A program made the translations under genes and the position numbers. Shown piece by piece: positions 1 to 6,269 of a DNA stretch of 6,269 nucleotides (its first letter is position 1; each line of letters opens with the position of its first letter). A model generated the notes under the pieces. The model was given only the letters and a program-made list of their open reading frames with translations. It had not been told where the DNA came from and made no database searches. Source of the stretch: Rubritepida sp. (lineage in GTDB: Bacteria > Pseudomonadota > Alphaproteobacteria > Acetobacterales > Acetobacteraceae); assembly GCA_022843345.1 (NCBI GenBank), contig JALHNW010000112.1, positions 1-6,269 of the forward strand, read 5' to 3'.

Positions 1-40
1 CCGCCCGGCCCGCGACTGGGACCGCGAGCTGGCGGCCTGA
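1..40 (+). CDS. 3' end of an upstream gene, probably the TRAP solute-binding protein (partial)
   Basis: Reading from base 2, twelve sense codons (RPARDWDRELAA) lead to a TGA at 38-40. The stop lies five bases before the ATG of the TRAP small permease gene, which is typical of co-transcribed genes. In most TRAP operons the DctP-type periplasmic binding protein precedes DctQ and DctM, so that identity is inferred from position. The twelve residues are too few to confirm a family. Confidence 0.5.
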   Translation, partial: RPARDWDRELAA

Positions 41-45
41 GCGGC

Positions 46-588
46 ATGGCCGATGACGTGAACCTGGCGGCGCTGGAAGTCACCGCGCCGCCGCAGCCGG
101 CGGACCCGGTGCGCCTGGTGCTGGACCTGCTGGCGGCGATCGGCACGGCCTGGACCTTCGCCCTGATGCTGCTGATCTGCGCCGACGTCATCGGCCGTTC
201 CTTCCTCAACGCCCCCATCACCGGGGTCGCCGAGATCGCGGCCCATTCCGTGGTGGGCATCGTCTTCCTGCAGATCGGCGCCACCATCCACGGCCGGCGG
301 ATGACGCGCGCGGACTTCCTGCTGGACCGCATCGCCCGCCGCGCCCCCGCCTTGGGCCGCGCGATGGAGGCGCTGTTCTGCCTCGTCGGCGCGGCCGTCA
401 TGGCGTTCATCGCCGTCTCCGCCTGGCCGGGCATGTGGAACAGCATGGCGCTGCGCGAGTTCTTCGGCGTGCAGGGCCTGTTCACCGTGCCCACCTGGCC
501 GTTCCGCGGCCTCATCGTGCTGGGCGGCGCGGCCGGCGCCCTCGCCTACCTGGTGCTGACCTGGCACGAGCTGCGCGGGAGGCGCTGA
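46..588 (+). CDS. TRAP transporter small permease subunit (DctQ family)
   Basis: This is the small inner-membrane subunit of a tripartite ATP-independent periplasmic (TRAP) transporter, which pairs with DctM and takes up organic acids or similar solutes using an ion gradient. The 180-residue product shows four hydrophobic segments at roughly residues 28-48, 64-82, 108-126 and 152-172, the DctQ topology. After the first segment comes the family's recognisable stretch ADVIGRSFLNAPITGVAEI (46-64), with the Asn-x-Pro-x-x-Gly and Glu pattern. A hydrophilic leader of about 20 residues, rich in Pro and Ala, precedes the first helix. The length is normal for the family. The ATG is five bases after the preceding stop and no strong Shine-Dalgarno is seen, so translational coupling is likely. 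The dctM start follows three bases after its stop. The solute cannot be told from this subunit. Confidence 0.93.
   Translation: MADDVNLAALEVTAPPQPADPVRLVLDLLAAIGTAWTFALMLLICADVIGRSFLNAPITGVAEIAAHSVVGIVFLQIGATIHGRRMTRADFLLDRIARRAPALGRAMEALFCLVGAAVMAFIAVSAWPGMWNSMALREFFGVQGLFTVPTWPFRGLIVLGGAAGALAYLVLTWHELRGRR
577..582 (+). promoter_or_regulatory. Ribosome binding site for dctM
   Basis: GGGAGG lies inside the last codons of the DctQ gene and ends nine bases before the ATG at 592. It supports that start and indicates that dctM translation is tied to the upstream gene. Confidence 0.7.
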
Positions 589-591
589 ACG

Positions 592-1908
592 ATGGACGAC
601 GTTTCCCTGGGCTTCACGCTGATCGGCGTGATGGTGGCCCTCATCATCATCGGCCTGCCCATCGGCATCACGCTGATCGGCACCGGCGCGGCCGGCGTGT
701 GGCTGATCCGCGACAACCCGGAGCTGGCCTTCCGCTTCACCGCGCTGTCCGCCTATTCCGGAATCCAGGACTACCTCTTCGCCACCATCCCGTTGTTCGT
801 GCTGATGGGGCTGCTGGTCAGCATCTCCAACGTGGGCCGCGACACCTTCGAGGTGGCCGCCGCCCTGCTGCACCGGCTGCGCGGCGGCCTGGGCATCGCC
901 ACCGTGGGCGCGAATGCGGTCTTCGCCGCCGTCACCGGCGTGTCCATCGCCTCGGCCGCGGTGTTCACCAAGGTCGCGGTGCCGGAGATGGTGCGCCACG
1001 GCTACACCATGCGCTTCGCCGCCGGCACGGTGGCGGGCTCCTCCATCCTGGGCATGCTCATCCCGCCCTCGCTGCTGATGATCGTCTACGGCGTGCTGGC
1101 CGAGGTCTCGATCGGCGCGATGTTCATCGCGGGCGTCATCCCTGGCGTCATCATCGCGCTGGGCTTCGGCGTGATGATCTGGACCTATGCCCGCTTCTTC
1201 CCGCACCGGATCATGCAGGCCACGCCCCCGCCGATGTTCAGCGAGCGCCCGCTGACGGGGGGCGAGATGGCGGGCAAGGCCGTGCCCATCCTGCTGCTCG
1301 TCGCGTTGATCCTGGGCGGCCTCTACACCGGCTTCTTCACGCCCACCGAGGCGGGCGCGGTGGGCGCGGCCGGCGCGCTGCTCATCGCGCTGGCCCGCCG
1401 GCAGCTCGGCTGGGGCAAGTTCTGGCGCGTGCTGAAGGAGACGGGGCTGGTCTCCGCCTCCATCCTGTTCCTGCTGATCGCGGCGGGACTGTATTCGCGC
1501 ATGCTCTCCATGGCCGGCGTGCCGCAGGCGATCGGCGACGCGGTGGAGCAGGCTGGCCTCGGCCCCTACGGCTTCCTGCTGGCCTTCGTCGTCATCATCC
1601 TGCTGATGGGCATGATCCTGGACAGCACCTCCATCCTGCTCATCATGGTGCCGATCGGCGCGCCCATCGCCACCGCCATGGGGTTCGACCTGGTCCACTT
1701 CGGCATCGTCACCATCATCGCGGTCGAGATGGGGCTCCTCACGCCGCCCTTCGGCATCAGCGTCTTCACGGTGAAGGCGACGCTGGCGGACCCCAAGGTG
1801 GGCATCGAGACGATCTTCGCCGGCGCCATGCCCTTCGTGGCCGTGATGGGCGCCGCACTGGTCGCCATCGCCCTGGTGCCGTGGCTGTCCACCGCGCTGG
1901 TCAGGTGA
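592..1908 (+). CDS. TRAP transporter large permease subunit (DctM family)
   Basis: This is the large, transport-carrying membrane subunit of the TRAP system. It forms the ion-coupled path that receives substrate from the periplasmic binding protein. The 438-residue product is hydrophobic throughout, with about a dozen membrane segments, and full length for the family (about 425-440). Signature stretches appear in the expected order: PLFVLMG (67-73), FAAVTGVSIASAA (111-123), GSSILGMLIPPS (149-160), GLYTGFFTPTEAGAVGA (243-259) and VEMGLLTPPFGISVF (378-392). The start is set by the GGGAGG site and the three-base gap after dctQ. The stop at 1906-1908 overlaps the convergent dioxygenase gene by eight bases. 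Substrate is unknown. The neighbouring aromatic-ring dioxygenase hints at aromatic-derived acids, but that gene is on the other strand, so the link is weak. Confidence 0.96.
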   Translation: MDDVSLGFTLIGVMVALIIIGLPIGITLIGTGAAGVWLIRDNPELAFRFTALSAYSGIQDYLFATIPLFVLMGLLVSISNVGRDTFEVAAALLHRLRGGLGIATVGANAVFAAVTGVSIASAAVFTKVAVPEMVRHGYTMRFAAGTVAGSSILGMLIPPSLLMIVYGVLAEVSIGAMFIAGVIPGVIIALGFGVMIWTYARFFPHRIMQATPPPMFSERPLTGGEMAGKAVPILLLVALILGGLYTGFFTPTEAGAVGAAGALLIALARRQLGWGKFWRVLKETGLVSASILFLLIAAGLYSRMLSMAGVPQAIGDAVEQAGLGPYGFLLAFVVIILLMGMILDSTSILLIMVPIGAPIATAMGFDLVHFGIVTIIAVEMGLLTPPFGISVFTVKATLADPKVGIETIFAGAMPFVAVMGAALVAIALVPWLSTALVR

Positions 1909-2725
1909 GGGGCGCCAGCGCGAAGTCGTAGCGCAGCGCGCGCACGCCATCGGCGTCGCGCGTCCATTCGCGCACCAGCGCGTCCTTCACGCCGAACACC
2001 GCGTCGCTGTCGAGATACGGGTCGCCGGCCGCGAAGACGTGCGTCACCAGCCGGCGGTGGCCGGGTGCCGCAATCATGAAGTGGACATGCGCGGGCCGCA
2101 TCGGGTGCCGGCCCGTCGCCGCCAGCATCGCCCCCACCGGGCCGTCGGTCGGCACCGGATAGGCGGTGGGGGCGATGGTGGTGAAGTGGAAGCGCCCCTC
2201 CCCATCCGCGCGGAAGCGGGCGCGCAGCTCCGGCGGCTCGCCGTGGTGCTGCACGTCGTAGAGGCCGTCGGCGTCCGAGTGCCAGATGTCCAGCTCCGCG
2301 CCCGGCAGCGGCGTGCCGTCGGCGCTGGTGACGCGGCCCTCCACCCGCATCGCCTCGCCCGCCGCGCCGGACAGCGTGGCGCCCAGCGGCTTCTCGACCG
2401 CGCCTTGCACGTGGAAGGGGCCCAGCACCGTGGAGGGCGTGGCGCCCGCGGGCAGGCGGTTGTTGATGGCGTCCACCAGCATGGAGACGCCGAGCGTGTC
2501 GGAGAGCAGGATGAACTCCTGCCGCTTGTCATCGCATTTGTGGCCGGTGGCGGTGAGGAAGGCGATCGCGGCCTCCCACTCGGCCATCGTCGGCTCCACC
2601 TCGCGCACGAAGCCGTGCAGGTGGCGCACCAGCGCCTGCATCACCTCCCGCAGCCTCGGGTCCGGCGTGGCGGCGAAGCGGGCGAGCACCGCGTCGGTGA
2701 TGGTGGTCTCGTCGAAATCGCGCAT
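1901..2725 (-). CDS. Intradiol ring-cleavage dioxygenase, hydroxyquinol 1,2-dioxygenase-like
   Basis: This is a non-haem Fe(III) enzyme that opens a dihydroxylated aromatic ring between the two hydroxyls. It has 274 residues. The N-terminal helical dimerisation domain (about 10-100) includes RQEFILLSDTLGVSMLVDAI (68-87). It is followed by STVLGPFHV (98-106) and the beta-sandwich catalytic domain. The four iron ligands are visible by motif: Tyr156 in DGLYDVQ, Tyr189 in TAYPVPTDGPVG, and His213 and His215 in RPAHVHF. Arg210 sits in the usual place beside them. The RQEF-ILLSD-LGVSMLVD form resembles hydroxyquinol 1,2-dioxygenases, which yield maleylacetate, more than catechol 1,2-dioxygenases; that subtype is inferred. 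The frame stays open for 67 more codons upstream, into cobT, but that extension is Arg-rich and low-complexity, whereas the ATG at 2725 has a strong ribosome site. No maleylacetate reductase or regulator is in view. The gene converges on dctM with an eight-base overlap. Confidence 0.93.
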   Translation of the reverse strand: MRDFDETTITDAVLARFAATPDPRLREVMQALVRHLHGFVREVEPTMAEWEAAIAFLTATGHKCDDKRQEFILLSDTLGVSMLVDAINNRLPAGATPSTVLGPFHVQGAVEKPLGATLSGAAGEAMRVEGRVTSADGTPLPGAELDIWHSDADGLYDVQHHGEPPELRARFRADGEGRFHFTTIAPTAYPVPTDGPVGAMLAATGRHPMRPAHVHFMIAAPGHRRLVTHVFAAGDPYLDSDAVFGVKDALVREWTRDADGVRALRYDFALAPLT

Positions 2726-2730
2726 CGGCG

Positions 2731-2740
2731 CCTCCCCTCC
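2731..2740 (-). promoter_or_regulatory. Ribosome binding site of the dioxygenase gene
   Basis: On the minus strand this reads GGAGGGGAGG, five bases before the ATG at 2723-2725. It is the strongest Shine-Dalgarno seen in the window and fixes the start well inside the longer open frame. Confidence 0.75.
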
Positions 2741-2780
2741 GGTTCGTTGCCGGCAGGATGGCCGATGCGCGGGGGGCTTG

Positions 2781-2820
2781 GCTACACGATGGCCGGCGCC
2801 CGCTCCGCGGCGGCGCGTTG
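2781..2820 (-). repeat. Diverged second copy of the cobT 3' end (12 codons plus stop)
   Basis: On the minus strand this encodes [12 protein letters not shown] and TAG, the same twelve residues and stop that end CobT at 2871-2909. The two copies share a perfect 19-base block (2781-2799 and 2870-2888) and match at 34 of 39 bases over the 13 codons. All five differences are synonymous third-position changes: two Arg, two Ala and one Gln codon. The copy lies 89 bases downstream of the cobT end and is therefore out of frame with it. Similarity fades at the next codon (Thr here, Trp in CobT). No start or ribosome site marks it as a separate gene. It is best read as the remnant of another cobT-like tail. 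Confidence 0.75.
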
Positions 2821-2831
2821 CGTCGCGCCGC
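2810..2831. repeat. GC-rich inverted repeat in the cobT-dioxygenase gap
   Basis: A perfect eight-base stem (GCGGCGCG at 2810-2817, CGCGCCGC at 2824-2831) flanks a six-base loop, TTGCGT. It overlaps the inner edge of the displaced cobT-tail copy. No T-run follows on either strand, so it is not a classical terminator. It could be a transcript-end stem or a chance product of base composition. Confidence 0.3.
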
Positions 2832-2846
2832 AGGCGCGCGGGAAAT

Positions 2847-2864
2847 GGCGCGTGGCGGCGCGCC
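2847..2864 (-). terminator. Possible weak terminator hairpin after cobT
   Basis: On the minus strand, six bases after the cobT stop codon, a perfect six-base stem GGCGCG/CGCGCC encloses a six-base loop and is followed by ATTT and then CCC. The position suits transcript termination, but the U-tract is very short. In sequence of this GC content such stems arise often by chance, so this is tentative. Confidence 0.3.
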
Positions 2865-2869
2865 GCGGC

Positions 2870-2909
2870 GCTACACGATGGCCGGCGCGCGCTCCGCCGC
2901 CGCCCGCTG
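2870..2909 (-). repeat. cobT-tail repeat, copy within cobT
   Basis: This is the partner of the repeat at 2781-2820. It is the last twelve codons plus TAG of cobT, together with the base just after the stop. It encodes the tail after the conserved VWA core, a part expected to be variable among CobT proteins. Confidence 0.75.
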
Positions 2910-4736
2910 CCACGCCTCCGCCGCATCCTCGTCGAACAGCTCGGCCAGCTTCTTCATCATGGTGCCGCCCAGCTCCTCCGCATCCACGATGGTGACGGCG
3001 CGGCGGTAGTAGCGGGTGACGTCGTGGCCGATGCCGATGGCGATCAGCTCCACCGCCCCGCGCCCCTCGATCTCCTTGATCTGCTCGCGCAGGTGCCGCT
3101 CCAGGTAGTTGCCGGGGTTCACCGACAGCGTGGAGTCGTCCACCGGCGCGCCGTCGCTGATCACCATGAGGATGCGCCGGTGCTCCGTGCGCGTCAGCAG
3201 GCGCTTGTAGGCCCAGGCCAGCGCCTCGCCGTCGATGTTCTCCTTCAGCAGCCCCTCGCGCAGCATCAGCCCCATGGCGCGGCGCGAGCGGCGCCAGGGC
3301 GCGTCGGCCGCCTTGTAGATGATGTGGCGCAGGTCGTTCAGCCGGCCCGGATTGCGTGGCTTGCCCTCCTGCACCCATCGCTCGCGCGACTGGCCGCCCT
3401 TCCAGGCGCGGGTGGTGAAGCCCAGGATCTCCGTCTTCACCCCGCAGCGCTCCAGCGTGCGGGCCAGGATGTCGGCGCACATGGCGGCCACCGTGATCGG
3501 CCGCCCGCGCATGGAGCCGCTGTTGTCGATCAGCAGCGTCACCACCGTGTCGCGGAAATCCGCCTCGCGCTCGCGCTTGTAGGACAGCGCGTACATCGGG
3601 TTGGTGACCACGCGGGTGAGGCGGGCCACGTCCAGCAGCCCTTCCTCCAGGTCGAACTCCCAGGCGCGCTGCTGCTGCGCCATCAGCCGCCGCTGCAACC
3701 GGTTCGCCAGCTTGGAGACGACGCCCTGGAGGTGCTGGAGCTGCTGGTCGAGCTGCTGGCGCAGCCGCGTCAGCTCGTCGGGGTCGCACAGATCCTCCGC
3801 CTCGATCACCTCGTCGAACTGGCTGACGAAGGCGCGGTAGCGGGTCGCGTCGTCGGAGGGCGGGACCTCCTTGCGCGCCTGCGGGCCGCCGGGCTTCTCG
3901 TCGCCCTCGGCCGCGGCGCCCTCCTCCTCGGAATCCTGCGCCTCCTCGTCGGCGGCGTCGCCCTCCATGGTCTCGGGCTCGGCGCCCTGCATGGATTCCT
4001 GGTCCTGCGACTGCGCCTCGCCGGCGCTGGCCTGCTGGTCCTGGGCGCCGTCCTCGCCGCCCTCCTCGCCGCTCTCGTCCTGGTCGGCCTCGCTCTCGGC
4101 CTCCGCTTCCGCGAGGTCGAGCGCGGTCAGCAGCTTGCGGGCGGCGCGGGCGAAGGCGGCCTGGTCGTCCGTGGCGCCGGCCAGCTCCTCCATCGCCGCC
4201 TCGGCGTTCAGGTCCAGCGTGTCGCGCCACATCCCCAGCACGCGCTGGGCCGCGGCGGGCGGCGCCTCGCCCGAGATGCGCTCGCGCGCCATCAGGGCCA
4301 GGGCCGCGTGCAGCGGCAGCTGGTCCTTGCGCGTCATGCGGTCGTAGCCTTCGCTCTCCGCCTCGTCGGACAGGCGGGCGCGCAGGTTCGCGGCCACGCC
4401 CGCCATGTGGCGGGAGCCCACGGACTGCACGCGCACGTCCTCCAGCGCGTCGAACACCTCGCGCGCCTCGCGCCGCGCGGGCGCGCGGGCTGCGTGCGTC
4501 GCCTCGTCGTGGTGGCGCAGCTTCAGCGCCACGGCGTCGGCGGCACCCCGCAGCCTGGCCATCTCGGCCGGGGGCAGGGCGCGGGTGGGAAGCGGCAGGC
4601 GCGCGCGCTTGCCGGAAACGCCCGCGGGGCCGGGCTGGTAGGCCACCTGCACCTCGGGCACCTGCGCGATGGCGCGGATGGCGCCCGCGGTGGCGCGCTT
4701 GAACTCTTCCTGGCGGGTGAGGTCGGGCTTGGTCAT
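2871..4736 (-). CDS. cobT: Aerobic cobaltochelatase subunit CobT
   Basis: CobT is the VWA-domain subunit of the ATP-dependent cobaltochelatase CobNST, which inserts cobalt into hydrogenobyrinic acid a,c-diamide in the cytoplasm. With CobS it forms the ring complex that drives CobN, much as BchD and BchI serve magnesium chelatase. The 621-residue product has a conserved N-terminal region (for example [14 protein letters not shown] at 12-25 and a His-rich HHDEATH near 75-81). An acidic, Gln-rich linker follows (about 208-282), then a coiled-coil-like Gln/Leu stretch (about 324-357). The C-terminal VWA domain carries the metal-binding DNSGS motif (404-408) and ISDGAP (526-531). The ATG at 4736 is preferred: the protein then opens [15 protein letters not shown], and GGGTGA lies six bases upstream. 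A TTG five codons earlier (4751) would overlap the preceding small gene by 11 bases. Length and order are normal for CobT. The final twelve residues are repeated downstream. Confidence 0.96.
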   Translation of the reverse strand: MTKPDLTRQEEFKRATAGAIRAIAQVPEVQVAYQPGPAGVSGKRARLPLPTRALPPAEMARLRGAADAVALKLRHHDEATHAARAPARREAREVFDALEDVRVQSVGSRHMAGVAANLRARLSDEAESEGYDRMTRKDQLPLHAALALMARERISGEAPPAAAQRVLGMWRDTLDLNAEAAMEELAGATDDQAAFARAARKLLTALDLAEAEAESEADQDESGEEGGEDGAQDQQASAGEAQSQDQESMQGAEPETMEGDAADEEAQDSEEEGAAAEGDEKPGGPQARKEVPPSDDATRYRAFVSQFDEVIEAEDLCDPDELTRLRQQLDQQLQHLQGVVSKLANRLQRRLMAQQQRAWEFDLEEGLLDVARLTRVVTNPMYALSYKREREADFRDTVVTLLIDNSGSMRGRPITVAAMCADILARTLERCGVKTEILGFTTRAWKGGQSRERWVQEGKPRNPGRLNDLRHIIYKAADAPWRRSRRAMGLMLREGLLKENIDGEALAWAYKRLLTRTEHRRILMVISDGAPVDDSTLSVNPGNYLERHLREQIKEIEGRGAVELIAIGIGHDVTRYYRRAVTIVDAEELGGTMMKKLAELFDEDAAEAWQRAAAERAPAIV

Positions 4737-4740
4737 GCCG

Positions 4741-4950
4741 TCACCCGGCAAGGTCGAGGCGCCGCTCGATCCGCTCGATGCGCTGGCGCAGCTCTACGAC
4801 GGAAAGGCGGTCCAGCGTCATCTCCTCGCCCTTGGGCGCGCCGCGACGCTCCGGCATGGACAGCCGCAGCAGCACGTCGTCCAGCTTGGTGTCCATGCGC
4901 CGCAGCAGCGCCAGCGTGTGCTGCGCGACGTTCTCCTGGCCCTCGCTCAT
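4741..4950 (-). CDS. Small coiled-coil-like protein of unknown function, between cobS and cobT
   Basis: This 69-residue product matches no family I can name with confidence. It is hydrophilic, with heptad-like leucine spacing in two helical stretches: [20 protein letters not shown] (11-30) and [20 protein letters not shown] (46-65). They are joined by a charged, Pro/Gly-containing linker, so a helical hairpin or a small oligomer is likely. The second stretch loosely recalls short alphaproteobacterial proteins with an LSVEEL-type helix, but I would not assign it. It has no signal peptide or membrane segment. The ATG at 4950 lies five bases after the cobS stop, and its TGA at 4741-4743 lies four bases before the cobT ATG, so all three are probably translated from one message. 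The frame continues upstream to 5049, but that part lies in cobS. Position suggests a link to cobaltochelatase; this is inference. Confidence 0.75.
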   Translation of the reverse strand: MSEGQENVAQHTLALLRRMDTKLDDVLLRLSMPERRGAPKGEEMTLDRLSVVELRQRIERIERRLDLAG

Positions 4951-4955
4951 CGCCC

Positions 4956-5960
4956 TCACCCCGCCTTCTTGTACAGCCCCGTCTCGATCTCCTGGTTGAA
5001 GCAGCGCTGGTAGTACTCGGCCACCGTCGCGCGCTCCGCCTCGTCGCACTTGTTGAGGAAGGTGAGGCGGAAGGCGAAGCCGATGTCGCCGAAGATGCGC
5101 GCGTTGTCGGCCCAGGTGATGACCGTGCGCGGGCTCATGACCGTGCTGATGTCGCCCGCGATGAAGCCCGCGCGCGTCAGGTCGGCCAGCGCCACCATCG
5201 CCTGCACCTGCTTGGTCATCGCCTTGTCGCCGGTCGCGCCCATCTTGGCGAGCACGATCTCCGTCTCCTGCGCGTGGGGCAGGTAGTTGAGCGTGCAGAC
5301 GATGTTCCAGCGGTCCATCTGGCCCTGGTTGATCTGCTGCGTGCCGTGATACAGTCCCGTCGTGTCGCCAAGGCCCACCGTGTTGGCGGTGGCGAAGAGG
5401 CGGAACATCGGGTGCGGGCGGATCACCTTGTTCTGGTCCAGCAGCGTCAGCTTGCCCTCGACCTCCAGCACGCGCTGGATCACGAACATCACGTCCGGCC
5501 GGCCCGCGTCGTACTCGTCGAACACCAGGGCGCAGGGATGCTGCAACGCCCAGGGCAGGATGCCCTCGCGGAACTCCGTCACCTGCTTGCCGTCCTTGAG
5601 GACGATGGCGTCCTTGCCGATCAGGTCGATGCGGCTGATGTGGCTGTCGAGGTTGACGCGGATGCAGGGCCAGTTGAGCCGCGCGGCCACCTGCTCGATA
5701 TGCGTGCTCTTGCCCGTGCCGTGGTAGCCCTGGACCATGACGCGCCGGTTGTGCGCGAAGCCCGCGATGATGGCGAGCGTGGTGTCGCGGTCGAAGCGGT
5801 AGGAATGGTCCACCTCCGGCACGTGCTCCGTGCGGATGGAGAAGGCCGGCACCTGCATGTCCACGTCCAGGCCGAAGGCGTCGCGCGCGCTGACCGTGGT
5901 GTCGGGGAGGGAGATCGCGCTGGTCGGCTGGATGTCGGCCGGTTTCGCCATGGTGTTCAT
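4956..5960 (-). CDS. cobS: Aerobic cobaltochelatase subunit CobS (AAA+ ATPase)
   Basis: CobS is the MoxR-class AAA+ ATPase that supplies energy to the CobNST cobaltochelatase. The 334-residue product shows the CobS N-terminal region ([20 protein letters not shown], 20-39). Next come Walker [10 protein letters not shown] (78-86, with Lys84), Walker B ALVFDEYD (144-151) and a sensor-1-type FATAN (189-193). Further on are [17 protein letters not shown] (202-218), with a candidate arginine finger at Arg217, and MSPRT (275-279). Spacing and length are as in known CobS proteins, and no key residue is missing. The start could be the ATG at 5960 or the ATG three codons later (5951, MAKPADIQP), which is closer to how many CobS proteins begin. 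Neither has a clear Shine-Dalgarno. It heads the cobS - small protein - cobT set and follows the J-domain gene by 70 bases on the same strand. Confidence 0.97.
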   Translation of the reverse strand: MNTMAKPADIQPTSAISLPDTTVSARDAFGLDVDMQVPAFSIRTEHVPEVDHSYRFDRDTTLAIIAGFAHNRRVMVQGYHGTGKSTHIEQVAARLNWPCIRVNLDSHISRIDLIGKDAIVLKDGKQVTEFREGILPWALQHPCALVFDEYDAGRPDVMFVIQRVLEVEGKLTLLDQNKVIRPHPMFRLFATANTVGLGDTTGLYHGTQQINQGQMDRWNIVCTLNYLPHAQETEIVLAKMGATGDKAMTKQVQAMVALADLTRAGFIAGDISTVMSPRTVITWADNARIFGDIGFAFRLTFLNKCDEAERATVAEYYQRCFNQEIETGLYKKAG

Positions 5961-6030
5961 CGGGTGTCCGCTTCGCTCGCTTACGTGTGAAGTCTAAGGC
6001 AGGGGGAATGGATGCGCCAGACAGCGCGCC

Positions 6031-6269
6031 TCATCCCGCGGCCGGCCGCGCCTCGGCCCCCAGCCGCGCGCGCAGCAGGGCGTAGGCGCGGCTGATGTCC
6101 TTGAACCGCTCCTCGGCGCGCTTGTCGCCGCGGTTGGCATCGGGGTGGTGGCGCTTGGCCAGCTCCTTGTAGCGGGCCTTCAGGGTGGGCGCCTCCACCG
6201 GCCATTCCAGCTCCAGCACGCCCAGTGCGGCGCGCAGCTCGGGCGGCGCCTCGGCGCGGCGGGGGGCGG
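6031..6269 (-). CDS. J-domain (DnaJ-like) protein, C-terminal part, cut by the window edge
   Basis: Seventy-eight C-terminal residues are visible and the frame remains open to the window end, so the start lies outside. The visible part is a J-domain near the C-terminus: helix II reads TLKARYKELAKRHHPDANRG, with the Hsp70-stimulating His-Pro-Asp at 6139-6147. Helix III follows as AEERFKDISRAYALLRARL, then a short Ala/Pro tail. J-domains placed at the end of a roughly 200-residue protein next to cobS are familiar in Alphaproteobacteria, and this fits that type rather than DnaJ itself, whose J-domain is N-terminal and followed by Gly-rich and zinc regions. It would recruit DnaK to an unknown client. 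A GTG at 6217-6219 lies inside the J-domain and is unlikely to be the true start, because preceding in-frame residues (LRAALG) fit helix I. Confidence 0.88.
   Translation of the reverse strand, partial: APRRAEAPPELRAALGVLELEWPVEAPTLKARYKELAKRHHPDANRGDKRAEERFKDISRAYALLRARLGAEARPAAG

Noticed and set aside
435..1931. Plus-strand open frame of about 500 codons overlapping dctQ and dctM
   Set aside because: The Arg/His/Gly-rich translation shows no family features, while the overlapped frame gives clear DctM signatures. It is a shadow frame.
2855..2866. Perfect 12-base palindrome GCGGCGCGCCGC
   Set aside because: It is made only of G and C in very GC-rich sequence, overlaps the candidate hairpin, and matches no operator I recognise.
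2726..2926. N-terminal extension of the dioxygenase by 67 residues
   Set aside because: The extra residues are Arg/Ala-rich, run across the intergenic repeat into cobT, and lie upstream of a strong Shine-Dalgarno and ATG at 2725.
3870..4120. Acidic, Glu/Asp/Gln-rich stretch in cobT as a possible insertion or repeat expansion
   Set aside because: A variable acidic linker between the N-terminal and VWA regions is normal in CobT, and the stretch keeps frame and composition.
2286..5990. Very long plus-strand open frame (over 1200 codons) antisense to cobS, cobT and part of the dioxygenase gene
   Set aside because: Its translation is low-complexity, rich in Arg, Ala, Leu, Gln and His, with no recognisable domain. 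It is the expected shadow of GC-biased codon use in the well-identified minus-strand genes.
5961..6030. Possible promoter for cobS (TAGACT-like -10 on the minus strand near 5991-5996)
   Set aside because: No convincing -35 element at a proper distance and no other supporting signal. The 70-base gap could hold a promoter, but the sequence does not show one.

Overview
The window is about 70% GC or higher by eye. It has dense, closely packed genes and the aerobic cobaltochelatase genes cobS and cobT beside a J-domain gene, an arrangement typical of Alphaproteobacteria. The proteins read most like those of Acetobacteraceae/Rhodospirillales (a Roseomonas-like organism). That placement is inferred from protein character; no search was run.

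Layout. The left third (1-1908, + strand) is the distal part of a TRAP transporter operon: the last codons of an upstream gene (probably the periplasmic solute-binding protein), the small membrane subunit DctQ and the large permease DctM, separated by only 3-5 bases. Facing it on the minus strand, and overlapping the dctM stop region by 8 bases, is an intradiol ring-cleavage dioxygenase (1901-2725), best read as a hydroxyquinol 1,2-dioxygenase type. The right half (2871-6269, - strand) reads from right to left: a J-domain protein cut by the window edge, cobS (AAA+ ATPase), a 69-residue coiled-coil-like protein of unknown function, and cobT (VWA/MIDAS protein with an acidic linker). CobS and CobT are the ATPase and adaptor subunits that work with CobN to insert cobalt into hydrogenobyrinic acid a,c-diamide in aerobic vitamin B12 synthesis. 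cobN is not in the window, and no cobalamin riboswitch is seen.

The 145-base gap between cobT and the dioxygenase (2726-2870) holds the most unusual sequence. It carries a second, diverged copy of the last 12 codons plus stop of cobT, displaced 89 bases downstream. All five base differences between the copies are synonymous third-position changes. This looks like the relic of another cobT 3' end, left by duplication or allelic replacement. The same gap has GC-rich hairpins, one of which may act as a weak terminator for cobT.

No tRNA, rRNA, CRISPR array, insertion sequence or phage gene is visible. Apart from the cobT-tail repeat and the small gene between cobS and cobT, the window looks like ordinary metabolic chromosome; I do not see a new defence or mobile system.
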